This document shows positions 13,001 to 23,536 of a DNA stretch of 64,000 bases, one piece after another. The notes beneath the pieces are model-generated. The model worked only from the letters and a program-made list of their open reading frames with translations. It made no database searches and was not told where the DNA came from. The stretch lies in contig JAOWBW010000016.1 in the NCBI GenBank assembly GCA_026119855.1, forward strand, positions 310,001-374,000, written 5' to 3'. The stretch comes from Campanula takesimana. Lineage: Eukaryota > Streptophyta > Magnoliopsida > Asterales > Campanulaceae. The position numbers and the translations under genes are program-made. How positions within the stretch are numbered: the stretch's first letter is position 1; every line of letters starts with the position of its first letter.

Positions 13001-14047
13001 AGTAAATATCTACTTGTACATTCTTGTGTGAGTCCAGCTGGTTCTCCTTGCTTGTTCGAAAATATATAGGTTCACACTTGTCGCGAGAGCTGGGGTTTAA
13101 GTGGCAATCGGGTCCCTATGTATTTCCGCCTGACCCCTTACTAGCGGCCATAGTAAGGGCATAGCTTCCTTGGTTGGAGCAATAAGCCTGACCTAAGTGA
13201 ATGCTAACTCCTGTCCTGTTTACCTCATGGATCTTGTTCTTGTGGATGACACTGGTTACCAGGTCTTCTTATATACTGAACAGCAGTCTCTTGTTCTTGT
13301 TCTTGGTTGTCCTCAGCTAGCAAAGCATCGACAACAAATGGTATTCTTGGGAGGAATAAGGAAGGATTCAGGTACAATGCGTGATAGGCCTATGTGCATC
13401 TTGGTGAGCTGTTTAGCCTCTCACTCTACTTGACTACTTGTTACCTGAACCTTTCTTGAGCTTGATTACTTGTTGAGTTGGCTTAGCCTCTCCTATACTT
13501 GTTACTTGATGATACTTGATATATGTTTAGTTGAGTATCTACTGGTATTGCATGATAACATGACATATAATTGCATGTTAATAGCTTACTGAGATTTATC
13601 TCACCGTTTATTTGTTTAATTGTTTCCCCCCCCCCCCCAGGAAAGCAGGGGATAGTACGCAGTGAGGCTCGACTTAGCTAGGAACTTACTCAGCAGGATA
13701 TTCTTGTTCGAAGTTAGTGTCCTTTTATATTTTGGTAAGGACGATCTTGTATGAGTTAATAAACTCTAGGCTTGTATTGGGGTAGTATTTGTTGTCCCTA
13801 GACAGTTCTTGATGCCAGCTTATTTGCTAGGCATGTCTTCCGCTGTATGTAACCTTGTTTGGTTTTAATTTTCTTGGTCTAGAACTCGTTGTGAGCTATC
13901 TTAGCTCCTTATTCTTGAGTAGATATAGCATGTCAGTTTGTTTCTAGCAGGTATTGTTCCTGTTTCCCGTTAGTTTCTTGTTTCTTGTTAGTTACGCGCA
14001 CCAGGTTCGAGGTTCTATTAGGGAATCCCGGGACTTGGGGCGTGTCA
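10067..14047 (+). repeat. LARD A right LTR
   Basis: 3981 bp, nearly identical by eye to 4836-8745. The differences I can see are an extra segment of about 26 bp near 10304-10330, one extra 38-bp tandem copy and scattered substitutions. The length difference (71 bp) is mostly explained by these two indels. Confidence 0.93.
12801..12952 (+). repeat. 38-bp tandem repeat, 4 copies
   Basis: Copies start at 12801, 12839, 12877 and 12915. This is the same unit as at 7537-7650 but with one more copy, showing that the array changed after or during insertion. Confidence 0.95.
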
Positions 14048-14052
14048 CGCCT

Positions 14053-14337
14053 CATCGCCGTGCGCCTCCTAGCCCTATGCGCCCTCCGAGAAAAAGCGCT
14101 CCAAAATTTCAAAAGAAAGATTTTGTTAAGGCTAGTTCATCTGACCCAAAGAAGAATGCTATCCCAAAGAAAAGTAAAGAGTTTGTGAAAACTCACGTGA
14201 TTGGTGGCTTTCATCATTGTTCCATTTGTGATTGTTCAGGACACAAGGCCGTGGAATGCCTTTTGCGATTCACTCCCAATGCCAAAGGACATAAAAATCC
14301 GAAGGTCAAGCAAGAGTGGGTTGTCAAAAGTTGCTAA
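14053..14337 (+). CDS. gag: Copia Gag, C-terminal part (after LARD A)
   Basis: This continues the gag frame interrupted at 4835: the phase matches when LARD A and one CGCCT copy are removed. It encodes a proline- and lysine-rich segment, then a second Cys/His cluster (HHCSICDCSGHKAVEC near 14214-14259) that looks like a second zinc knuckle. It ends at TAA 14335-14337, followed by two more stops in that or a neighbouring frame before protease opens in the +1 frame. The open frame that starts upstream at 13954 lies in LARD A LTR and is not the native start. Confidence 0.82.
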   Translation, partial: HRRAPPSPMRPPRKSAPKFQKKDFVKASSSDPKKNAIPKKSKEFVKTHVIGGFHHCSICDCSGHKAVECLLRFTPNAKGHKNPKVKQEWVVKSC

Positions 14338-14374
14338 CCCTAGGACCCAAAAGGAATAAAGGGGACCTGCTTAA

Positions 14375-14827
14375 ATGTCTATATTTCAGGTTCTTTGTTT
14401 CATGGCTGGATCTTCAAAAGCTAGAAATTATGAATGGATTCTCGATAGTGGGTGTTCAAGACACATGACTGGAGATGAATCCTTATTAGAAGATGTCTAT
14501 GAAGAAAGAGGTCCCTCCGTAACATTTGGCGATAATAACAAAGGTCAAGTTGTAGCATATGGAAAGCTCAAGAAAGACAAAGTGTGCATTGAAAGAGTCT
14601 CACTCGTCGAAGGGCTCAAGCACAACTTATTATCCATATCTCAATTCTGCGACAAAGGATTAAAATGCCATTTCACTTCAACGCAATGTCTTATCAAGAA
14701 TGGCAAAACTGGAGCTATCTTACTCACGGGATATCGTAAGACAAATATTTATATTATTGATTTCCATAGTATGAACTCTAGTACTAATCTTTGTTTTGTA
14801 GCAAAAAGTGTGAACGAAAATAGTTGA
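14375..14827 (+). CDS. pol: Copia protease and start of the pre-integrase domain (ends at a premature TGA)
   Basis: Aspartic protease that would process Gag-Pol. The active-site block DSGCSRHMTG (D24 of this frame) is the plant Copia form, and the core runs to about residue 115 with a KHNLLSISQ block. The frame is +1 relative to gag. It ends at TGA 14825-14827, immediately before an LWHKRLSHLN-like pre-integrase motif that is read in the same frame after the stop. The stop is therefore a point mutation inside pol, not the natural end. Confidence 0.87.
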   Translation: MSIFQVLCFMAGSSKARNYEWILDSGCSRHMTGDESLLEDVYEERGPSVTFGDNNKGQVVAYGKLKKDKVCIERVSLVEGLKHNLLSISQFCDKGLKCHFTSTQCLIKNGKTGAILLTGYRKTNIYIIDFHSMNSSTNLCFVAKSVNENS

Positions 14828-16148
14828 CTGTGGCACAAGCGCTTAAGTCACTTGAACTTCAAGTATCTATCTAAACTCAGCAGGAATAATCTTGTCAAAG
14901 GACTTCCCAAGGTTGCTGATCATCATGAAAAAAAGTGCGCCGCATGTCAACTTGGAAAACAACCGAAGCAGTCATTTTCAAGCAAGTCTAATCCTTCAAC
15001 TACAAGATGCTTGCAACTGCTTCACATTGATCTATTTGGACCAGTTTCCACCGCAAGTATTAGAAGAAACAAGTATACTCCAGTTGTGGTGGATGATTAT
15101 TCAAGATATACATGGGTGGAGATGATGATTACAAAAGATGATTGTTATGATATCCTCACTACCTTATTTCGACTGCTCCAAACCCAAAAGGAAGATGACA
15201 TCGTTAGTGTTCGATCCGACAATGGAACAGAATTCAAGAACAACGGTGTTGCTCGATATTGTGAAGATCATGGGATAGATCACAACTTTTCAACCGCCGG
15301 AGTCCCTCAACAAAATGGCGTTGTTGAACGAAAGAATAGAACGTTGATTGAAGCGGGAAAGACGATGATAGCTGAAGCTAAATTGCCTAAGTACTTTTGG
15401 GAAGAAGCTATCAACACTGCATGTTTTACTCAAAATCGTTCCCTCATCAACAAACTTCACAACAAGACTCCGTATGAACTTTGGCGTGGTAGAACTCCCA
15501 ACATTGTATTCTTCAAGATCTTTGGTTGCAAATGTTATATCCTCTACAACGGAAACGAACATAGAGGTAAATTCGATGCCAAAGCCGACGAAGGTATTTT
15601 TGTTGGGTATGCCAAACACTTTAAAGCTTTTCGTGTTTTTAATAGAACTACATTAGTGATAGTTGAATCTGTACATGTTACATTTGATGAACATTCTCTC
15701 CTTGAGCCACATTTGGCTCCAAATGTTGCTGATGATTCTATTGAGCTAAATGATACAGGTGCTCCTATTTATGTTGCACCCACTCAAGATCAGAATCTAT
15801 CAACACAAGGAAATCCATCTACATCAAATGTGCCTAATTCAATGTATAATGCGCCTGGTGAATCCTCTATTGCGCCTCACTCAAATGATGTGCCTCATGA
15901 TTCCTCTCACGCGCCTATTTCTATTGCTGCATCTGGTGTAAACCCAAATTTCAATTCTGAGCCAGTTCAACCCCCAAATTTCAATGACTTTGAATCTGGT
16001 GAAGATGTACCAATTGAAGACCTTCAAGTTACTACGACTCAACCTAACTTACCTCCTGAAATTCGTGAAGTTAGAGGTTACCCAATTGCTAATATCATCG
16101 GTGATCTACAAGTTGGTGTTCGTACAAGGAGAGCTACAAAATTTGATG
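14828..16148 (+). CDS. pol: Copia integrase (3' end split from RT by the Tat-like insertion)
   Basis: Integrase catalysing cDNA insertion. The HHCC zinc-binding motif is completed by CAACQLGK (14938-14961). The catalytic core has D60 (HIDLFGP), D123 (RSDNGTE) and E159 (QQNGVVERKNR), counted from the first Met at 14852; the D-to-E spacing is the canonical D35E. The Copia block YELWRGRTPN and a variable linker follow. The linker has several alanine-proline words encoded by TGCGCCT (15848-15915). The reading frame continues from the protease segment apart from the TGA at 14825. It is interrupted at 16148 by the Tat-like element and resumes in phase at 24843. Confidence 0.9.
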
Positions 16149-17446
16149 TGTAGACACCCCGCCTTGGACCTCTCACCCCGATTGCATACAAAGTATTTTT
16201 ATTTAACTTATTTTCATTAATTTCTGTTACTTCGGTTAAGTTCCTAACTGATTCCGTTAGTTTTTGGACTAAACTGCATAACAGAGTTAACTTTTAGGGT
16301 CATTCTGTCATTTTTCACCCGCGGGCGCTTCCGGCACTGCCAGTGAGCCCGCGCGCGTCCCGCCCCAAAAGCCGGACCCGCGCGCTTCCCACTTTGGCAG
16401 TAACGGATTGCACCTTATTTCCCTCCCTTTTCTTATTTACAAACATCTTTTCTTAATCACAAAAACCATCTTTTTACATCCACATTCATCCCCCATTTTC
16501 TCATTAACTCCCAATCCCAAATTCTAAGCCTTTTCCCAAAAACTAATATTTCTTTCATTTATTATTTGATTTCTTTTATTTCTTTTATTTTTCTTTTATT
16601 CATTTATCTTATTTGTGATTGGCCCATTCCATTTCACATGGATGACCAATTTCCCTCCATCATTTCCCTCTCTTTTTTACCTATAAAAACCATCATCTTC
16701 TACCTTGGAAAAGGACTTCTTTTTGGACCTCATTTTGAGACTTAGAACTTTCTCTCTACACAAATTCTATATCATTTTCCCTACACAAATTCTCCCAACA
16801 AGAGTTTTACACAACGAAACTCTACACAAATCTCTACACAACAACATCATTTTCAAGTCCAAGTTTGAAGTCTTCTTTCTAAAGGTGCAAGTCTTCTTCT
16901 TTTATTCTCTTTTATTCTAGTCTTACTAGTATGCAATCCCCATCAATTGGGACATGACCAACATGACTACTTCACATATTGAAGTTAGTTAAGGTTATCT
17001 CCCTACATTTTAATCTTAACTTTAATTCACCATGTTAATTTCTCTTCATCTCTTAATGTAATTCTTTAACATTACTTGTTACATGTAATCTTTATCATTA
17101 AATAAATAAAATAATTCTATTTTATTTCCCCTTTTTCTTCTCATCACAATTGTTAGCACATTTCTATTTAATTAATTGAAGGATATGTAAATATTAGAAC
17201 ACCAATAGTAGCAAGACCCGCGTAAGCGGGGCGGAGTGGGTGTTTAAGTACTTCCCACTCCGTCACCTAACCCCCGAACCCTTCTCTCCCGAATCTCTGG
17301 TTTTGTACATAAATTAGGCTATTTCTAGGTTTTTCTTATGTTCCTTTAAAAACATAGGTGGCGACTCTAAACACATCTAAAACAAGTTAGACATCCTAGG
17401 ATAATTCACCGCTCTAGCCAAGCCGTGGTTCCCCGGAGTATCTACA
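16149..17446 (+). repeat. Tat-like element 5' LTR
   Basis: 1298 bp, TGTAGA...TCTACA. It contains a GC-rich module at 16317-16405 (words CCCGCGGGCGC, GCCCGCGCGCG, CCCGCGCGC) and a TATA-like CTATAAAAACC at 16681-16691, followed by an A/C-rich stretch with repeated CTACACAAATTC words. The frame MEKDFFLDL... (16705-16920) lies entirely in the LTR and is present in both LTR copies; I do not consider it a gene. Confidence 0.9.
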
Positions 17447-17447
17447 G

Positions 17448-17465
17448 TGGCGACTCTGCTGGGGA
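17448..17465 (+). other. Primer binding site, Tat/Ogre type
   Basis: TGGCGACTCTGCTGGGGA begins two bases after the LTR. Ogre/Tat elements are reported to prime from an arginine tRNA, and this sequence resembles their site. I infer the tRNA from that resemblance and have not matched it to a tRNA sequence. Confidence 0.7.
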
Positions 17466-18698
17466 CGATTTAGAGGGTTAAACTTGCGTTTTCATTTTTT
17501 TGGTGTTCTTTTATTACTGTTTTCTGGGCATTCTGGTAAAAAGGGCGGGAAGCGCGCGCCTTTGGCCTTCTTGGCCTAAAGCGCGCGCGTCCGACCCTTA
17601 TTACCAGAATCGCCCGCCTCCTTTCTCGTCCTTCAATTTCATATTTCTGTGCTAACAAGTTTCTGCAGGGAAAAGTTACATAATTTGGGACCAGGGCAAT
17701 CCCCTGAGTCCGCAGTTTCTTCTAACATTCTGACAGGTAACCCAGATGCGCGCGCCTCCCATATTCATTGCGAAATGCGCGCGCTTCCCACATCACTTCC
17801 CTGAGGCGCGCGCTTCTGGGCATTTTCCAGAAACAGAACAGTGCACAGAACGGAGTGGTTTTGACAGTGTGTGGGCACCGGGCCTGCACAAAACAGTTTT
17901 TACTTTCTGTTTATTTTTATCGGTCACACGGGTGATTCGAAAGTTGTAATTATGTGCTTATTTGTTTTTTTTTTTATTTCTTTTGAAAAAAAAAAAAAAT
18001 GTTTTGTCACATGTTAGACCTCACACTACATGCACATATTCCTATGAACTGCTCACTATCGAGTCGCACAAGTCCAACCCCAAACCCGTCGAGGCCCGTC
18101 CTAGAAAGTTTCAAGCTCCACCAGACCTTGGCTCTTTCGAAGCTGTAAACCTCAGCCCGTGGCGTAGTTCAAGACTACATGCCGGGGGTGACCTTTGAGC
18201 CTCATATTCAAGCCGAGCACAAACACACAATTCTAGTTAGGGTCTAACACTCCGTGACTCAAGTCGGTTTCCATGTACCGAGATTTCCCTAAACTAATGT
18301 CTTCAAATCATACATGCCAACTTGTTGCAATGGACGAAATAAAACTCCGTCCCCAAAAGTGGCTATTTTGGACGAAAATAAAAATCCGTCCCCGCATGTA
18401 TGTTTTACTACATTAATTTAGTTTAATCCCGATACATGTAGGATTCACAAGCGCGATGGAATCCGATTAGTATATGGGACCGCGAGATGGTCTATATACT
18501 AGTGTGACGATTCCATTATTTTCTTAGAAACCCCAAAAAGGACCACGTCCTTCCGACTTTGTAAATAAAAAAAAAAAAAAAAAAAGTCGTTTTTTCCTTA
18601 TGTGGTTGAGTCTTTTTCTTTTTTTGGGTTAATTCATTTTATCCAAAAGGTGTTTCTGGGGCCAATCTAAGATCAACCGTGCTCTTCTAATAGGTCCA
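17466..18698 (+). other. Long 5' leader of the Tat-like element, with GC-rich word modules
   Basis: Non-coding leader. Two blocks of GCGCGC words occur at 17536-17620 (bounded by an inverted pair, TTCTGGTAA and TTACCAGAA) and at 17744-17830. A T/A homopolymer region lies at 17966-18000 and 18570-18586. A pair of GACGAAA words followed by CCGTCCCC occurs at 18328-18396. No open frame here has a recognisable domain. Confidence 0.6.
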
Positions 18699-19328
18699 AT
18701 GGCTTCCAACGGCAACAACAACAACGGTGGAAATGATTTCGTGTCCAACGAAGGGTTACTCAACATAATGAAATCAATGGGGGAACAAATGGATAGGATT
18801 GTCGAGGATGCCCGCCGTAAAGACAATTTGTGGCAAGCCCGTTTCGATATCGATAAGAGGATTCACAACGAAGAGGTTTCCGAACTCAAGGCCCGTCTTG
18901 ATTACGAAAGAAGAATTCACGAGGAAGAGGTTTCCGAACTCAAAGCCCGTTTGCAAGAGCTCACCGACGGCAAAGCAAAGTTCAATGGTAAAGCATGCTC
19001 AAGTGGCCCGACCCTCAAAAGCTACAAAGGTACCACCAACAACCGAGTTTTCACTCCTCTCCTAGGAGTAACCCAAGCCGAAGCATTTGAAACTTTGGTG
19101 GCAAGTGGAAAGGTCAAGCCTTTAGAGGGGTACAAGCCGAAGACGATACCGAAGAATCATGCACATGGTGAATGGTGCGGCTACCACAAGCATAGTGGCC
19201 ATACTACCGAAGGGTGCTTCCTTCTCCGAAACATCATCCAAGATTTGTTCGACAACGGCGAATTTACTGTGGGTGAAGAGCAACCTTTAGAGAGTGCCAA
19301 CATGCAAGAACTCATCAAAGAAGAATGA
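18699..19328 (+). CDS. gag: Truncated Gag-like protein of the Tat-like element
   Basis: The 209-residue frame starts MASNGNNNNGG. Residues 54-67 and 72-85 are an internal repeat (two copies of EEVSELKARL within heptad-like sequence), predicting a short coiled coil. C160-H163-H168-C173 in WCGYHKHSGHTTEGC is a zinc-knuckle variant (CX2HX4HX4C) typical of Tat-lineage gag, and it is followed by LLRNIIQDLFDNGEF as in that family. The normal gag is far longer and has a capsid domain before the knuckle; here the N-terminal capsid part is missing or replaced. It probably binds element RNA or a partner Gag, but this is inference. The frame ends at TGA 19326-19328. Confidence 0.72.
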   Translation: MASNGNNNNGGNDFVSNEGLLNIMKSMGEQMDRIVEDARRKDNLWQARFDIDKRIHNEEVSELKARLDYERRIHEEEVSELKARLQELTDGKAKFNGKACSSGPTLKSYKGTTNNRVFTPLLGVTQAEAFETLVASGKVKPLEGYKPKTIPKNHAHGEWCGYHKHSGHTTEGCFLLRNIIQDLFDNGEFTVGEEQPLESANMQELIKEE

Positions 19329-19745
19329 TTTGGTTTCGAAATGGGGCTTCTACAAGAAATCATGCCACAAGGAGACTACAACGACAATGGGGACTACAAC
19401 AACAATCTCCGTTTCTCTTTCTCTACCTAGTAGTAGGAATAAAAAAAAAAAAAAAGAGTCAAAAGTCCTCTTTTGTGTGCATTAATGTTTTCTCTCGTCC
19501 CATGTTAAGTGTCGAGTCTTCTTATCAAATAAAAGTCGTTCTTGTCCTCATACACTCTTCCAAGTTGTTCAATTAATTCTTTGCAAAATGATGAAAAAAT
19601 GTCTAAACGAGTTTTGGAATGAAGGCCATCACTTGAACGCCTAGGGGCTAAACATTGTGACGAAGGCAACATCATCAACGACGAAGACAAAGCCAAGACA
19701 TCAAAGGTGGAGCAACAATCATGAAGCAAAGTTTTCAAAAAGGGG

Positions 19746-19782
<37 letters not shown>

Positions 19783-22492
19783 CGCTAGGTTGAAATCATC
19801 AAATCAACCTAGGCAAAAGTTAGAGCACAAAAAAAAAAAAAAAAATCCCCCTCAATCAAAGAAGATCAACATCATCATCCACCAACAAAGGACGAAGCTA
19901 CGAAGCAACAATTCCATCACGAAGAATGGAGAATTCACAAGAACTACGGTGACCTGAGCCTCTACACCGGAGGAACGTAGGCAACCTGCGGGTCCGGTCT
20001 CATGCAAGAAAGAAGATATGTTTAGCCCTAGCGCGTTATGGTGATCGGCCTTCATCTCGAACTTGCCAAGACATCTTTGTACGATTCATTTGCCAATGAA
20101 TTAATCACCAAAAAGATTGAACAACTTTCTTAGATTTGGAATCATTTCGCGTTCCTTGTCGAGTCTAGGGACTTCTATTCTTTCTGCATACTCCCAATTT
20201 CTTGCAATCAAATTGGGCTTTCCTTCTCTTCTCTCTTAATGACTTACTTGCCTTCATGAGTCATTCAAAAAAACGGTCAAATACATGAAGTCAATGCTAG
20301 GGACACTTCCCTAATCAAGTCAATGTCACTCACCTTTAGTGACAAGAGGTCTCCACCGCAAAATCACATGTCTTATCTCCTCACCTAGAGTCAATGCACA
20401 CTCCCTCATTAATTGAGTCAAAATGAAGACGCAAAAGAGATGCCCGCTAGATTGAAAACCCGAAAGGGCGGTCTAGGCAAAAAACAGGGTGCGTCATAAA
20501 AAAATGAGAGAGTGAGAGAGAGGAGGGAAAGAGAAATGGAGATCTCCGGCCTCTAAAGAAGACAACTGCACGAGCTCTACATTGGATCTCCTCAGCAAGT
20601 CAATTCCCCACCGAGTCAACTTTGGGATTGCAAAAGGCTCGACAAGATATGGCACCATCAAAGGTTGTTTTTGGTTATTGGCATCATTCTCCAGCAGTGT
20701 GCATTTTTGGGTTCATGAAAAGAAGGCCCGTGGTAGCCAAGACCCATCCGAGAACGAGCATATCATAAAAGGGCACGAGGTTGCACAAATAATCCCTAGC
20801 TAGTCAATTGGCTTGGGAAACAAATAGCAACAACATGTGTCTCAGTTTTCAAAGCTTCTTCAAGTATGTGCTTCTAAAGTACGCCGAAAGGCTCCCGAGA
20901 AATGGAGTAGCTCTTGCCATGTCCTCTCATATTTGTTCCCTCGCACGAGGATGAGTCACTCTTGCTTTGCTCAACAAATGGCGACGCCCTAGGGGCTATG
21001 TGACTCAAGAACAAGGACTTCTTTTTCTTCACTTGGCAATCAATACGCCCTAGGGGCTATGCTCAAGAAAGATGTGTGAAACTATCCTCAAAGTCCCTCA
21101 AAAGGGATATCAAAAAGCCCTCTTGTCATGTGAGCCCGTGCTCGTTTCCCCAATCAAGGGTGGACCTTTCTCGAAATCAATGATGGCACTCTAGGGGCTA
21201 CGGTCAAGTCTTAAAGGCTCCCTCGGCAAAGAGCAATTAACTCCCCAGCGGTATCCCCAGCCAAGTCATGTGCAACATTGGAAGCTTCCTCAATTCGGCA
21301 CCGAAGGTCTCAATGAGCCTCGCAATCTACAATCTTTTGGGCTACGGCATTACAGTAATCCGAGCAAAGGGCAATATTGGGGCTTCGCGACCGACAGTCT
21401 TTTGGGCAACAATACTCGAGCAACGCAATTTGGGAGTAGTCTCCATGAAAGGGATCAAGCTTCAAAGGGTCTCTCAACACTTCAAGTCAAAGGCCTCTTG
21501 GTTTTAAATGAAGACTCCGATGTTATGAATGAAGTTGATGATTTTTGTTAGAACTCACAGCGAGATTTTTAAGGAAGTCTTAGAGAAAAGGAAAAAGATT
21601 CAATATGCTAAACTCTAATCAAAACAGGGTTATAGCGGGAAATGCCACGGCCAATCCCAATGTTTCTGCAATTCAGCACCCCTTCTCCAAGATCAAAAGC
21701 GGGAAATGCCACGGCCAATCCCAATGTTTCTGCAATTCAGCACCCCTTCTCCAAGATCAAAAGCACAAGGTGCAGCTCAGATAAAGTTGGGCCACAGCAC
21801 TAGTTGCATCCGAAGATCCGTCATTAGTTCAACTCAAGAAGAGTCAAGCAAGCATACTCATTTGAGACTTTATCACGCCAAGACCTTATCCTCTGCGACC
21901 TCGACGGCACCGCAAGACATTACTGCATCCTTTTGACATAAGCCCTCAGCCGTTTGGGTATCGACCACAATGAGGCCATTCATCTCCCCAGTAAGAGCAA
22001 GAAGGAGATCTCTATCAAGAATTCTACCAAACGGTACACCCGCTCTCAATGCCGAGCCAATCGCGAGGTAATTTGGGGCTTTACAATGAAAGGTCTTCAC
22101 ATCTCACCATCTACAAGCCCACGACACTTGGGGCTTTGCAATCTCTCGAAGCTTGGCATCAACGATCTCCTCTTGGGGCTTGCTCACCACAACGACAAAG
22201 GGCGATTTACTCGAATGGTCCAAGAGCTGATTTATCTTGGAGCTATGCAAGTCCCTCAAAATTTGGCATCAAAGGCATTCTAGGGGCTTTACAATCAGCA
22301 ACCCCTCATCTCGGCATCAAAAGCCTTTTGAAGCCCCATAATCGACAAATCTCTTGGGGCTAGACATCAATCTTCGTTGGGCACACCGGCGACAACAGAA
22401 TTCAAGCGAGGCAATCCGGACTTCGACTGAACATGACGTGATCTTGGGTTGGCTTCACAAGCACACAATGGTTAAAATGGTTCACCCACGAA

Positions 22493-22537
<45 letters not shown>

Positions 22538-23034
22538 TTCCTCACATGTGTGCATATTCTTTCCTTTCTAATCTTTAAAAAAAAAAAAAAAAAAAAAAAA
22601 ATCTTTTTCTCCTTCTATGTGCAAAATTATGTGCTTTGCTTTGCTCCTAGTCTCTCCTCTAGCATTCTCCATCATCCTTGAACTACGCTGGTCTGATTCC
22701 CTACAAGGGATACGTAGGTAGCCTTTGGCACGACCAACCCATCATCAAAAGTGATCATGCCTCCATCAAAAGCAAAAGCAACTCATCAACATCCAAAGCA
22801 TGGACATTCTTCATCGAAGCCACAACATCATAAATCCATCCCAAATCAAGCAGCCATGGTAAGTGAAGGTATGAACATCATTCACGCTTTCTTCAAATCA
22901 CACCGCACACAAAAGCAATTTCTCCATTCTTGCAAAATCTCTCTCTCAAGCAATCTCTGCTTTTCAAATCACAACGCACCACAAGCACAATTTCACACTT
23001 CACACAAGCACGTATATTTGCAAAACACACACAT
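19329..23034 (+). other. 3.7 kb non-coding region of the Tat-like element
   Basis: No pol domains. The stretch has several poly(A) runs (19440-19455, 19747-19779, 19830-19845, 22497-22533, 22578-22601) and about ten copies of a word like (C/T)T(A/T)GGGGCT, and contains a perfect 64-bp tandem duplication at 21635-21762. Short open frames overlap without recognisable domains. The poly(A) tracts could be relics of RNA-level rearrangement or of Alu-like small insertions; I cannot decide. Confidence 0.55.
21635..21762 (+). repeat. Perfect 64-bp tandem duplication
   Basis: Copies 21635-21698 and 21699-21762 both begin GCGGGAAATGCCACGGCC and are identical, so the duplication is recent. Confidence 0.95.
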
Positions 23035-23339
23035 AACAGCATACAGCAAGTGCGGCTTCAAACAGCATACAGCAAGTGCGGCTTCAAGCAGCAAGCAAGT
23101 GCGGCTTCAAACAGCATACAGCAAGTGCGGCTTCAAACAGCAAGCAAGTGCGGCTTCAAACAGCATACAGCAAGTGCGGCTTCAAACAGCAAGTAAATGC
23201 GGCTTCAAACAGCATACAGCAAGTGCGGCTTCAAACAGCAAGCAAATGCGGCTTCAAACAGCATACAGCAAGTGCGGCTTCAAACAGCAAGCAAGTGCGG
23301 CTTCAAACAGCATACAGCAAGTGCGGCTTCAAACAGCAA
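23035..23339 (+). repeat. Tandem array of alternating 26-bp and 23-bp units (49-bp higher unit)
   Basis: Unit A (26 bp, AACAGCATACAGCAAGTGCG...) and unit B (23 bp, the same without part of the GCATACA stretch) run A-A-B-A-B-A-B-A-B-A-B-A, followed by a partial copy. All end in GTGCGGCTTCA or ATGCGGCTTCA. The array sits about 200 bp before the 3' LTR. Tandem arrays at this position are known in Tat/Ogre elements and can give rise to satellites. The 285-codon frame across it is an artefact of the repeat. Confidence 0.93.
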
Positions 23340-23536
23340 TTTTGGTCCATTGTGAACCACTGAAATCACCGTACCTCTCCTCCAACAAAATCCGCTCACA
23401 CAGGGAGCGCATTTCTATCCTTTGTAATTTCAAATTCCTGCTTTATCGAGTCTTTGTTTTCTCTTGTCGATGTCCTCGGCGGTTGTCTTTCTTTCGTCGA
23501 CGCGTTTTGCCTCGCAATCCACGTCGCCGAGGGCTC
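23340..23536 (+). other. Pre-LTR segment of the Tat-like element
   Basis: A CT- and TCGTCG-rich stretch ending GCCGAGGGCTC immediately before the 3' LTR. The expected polypurine tract is poor here (GAGGGCTC), so I do not mark one firmly. Confidence 0.5.

Larger units (their letters stand above)
4836..14047 (+). mobile_element. LARD A: non-autonomous Gypsy-type LTR element with giant LTRs
   Basis: Two long direct repeats (4836-8745 and 10067-14047) beginning TGTAACGCCC and ending GTGTCA flank a centre of only 1321 bp. The 5-bp TSD CGCCT (4831-4835 and 14048-14052) is perfect. TGGTATCAGAGC lies just inside the left LTR and a purine tract just before the right LTR. The TGTAACG start and the pre-PPT sequence with TTCGAGGGCGAA resemble Tekay/Del Gypsy elements. 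No gag or pol frame is present, so it must depend on a partner in trans (large retrotransposon derivative, LARD). It inserted into the Copia gag gene. Confidence 0.93.

Noticed and set aside
13954..14052. Apparent start of the gag C-terminal frame
   Set aside because: This part is LARD A LTR; the true frame comes from gag at 4835.
16705..16920. 71-codon frame repeated at 24097
   Set aside because: It lies wholly in the Tat-like LTR and has no recognisable domain; both copies are LTR copies.
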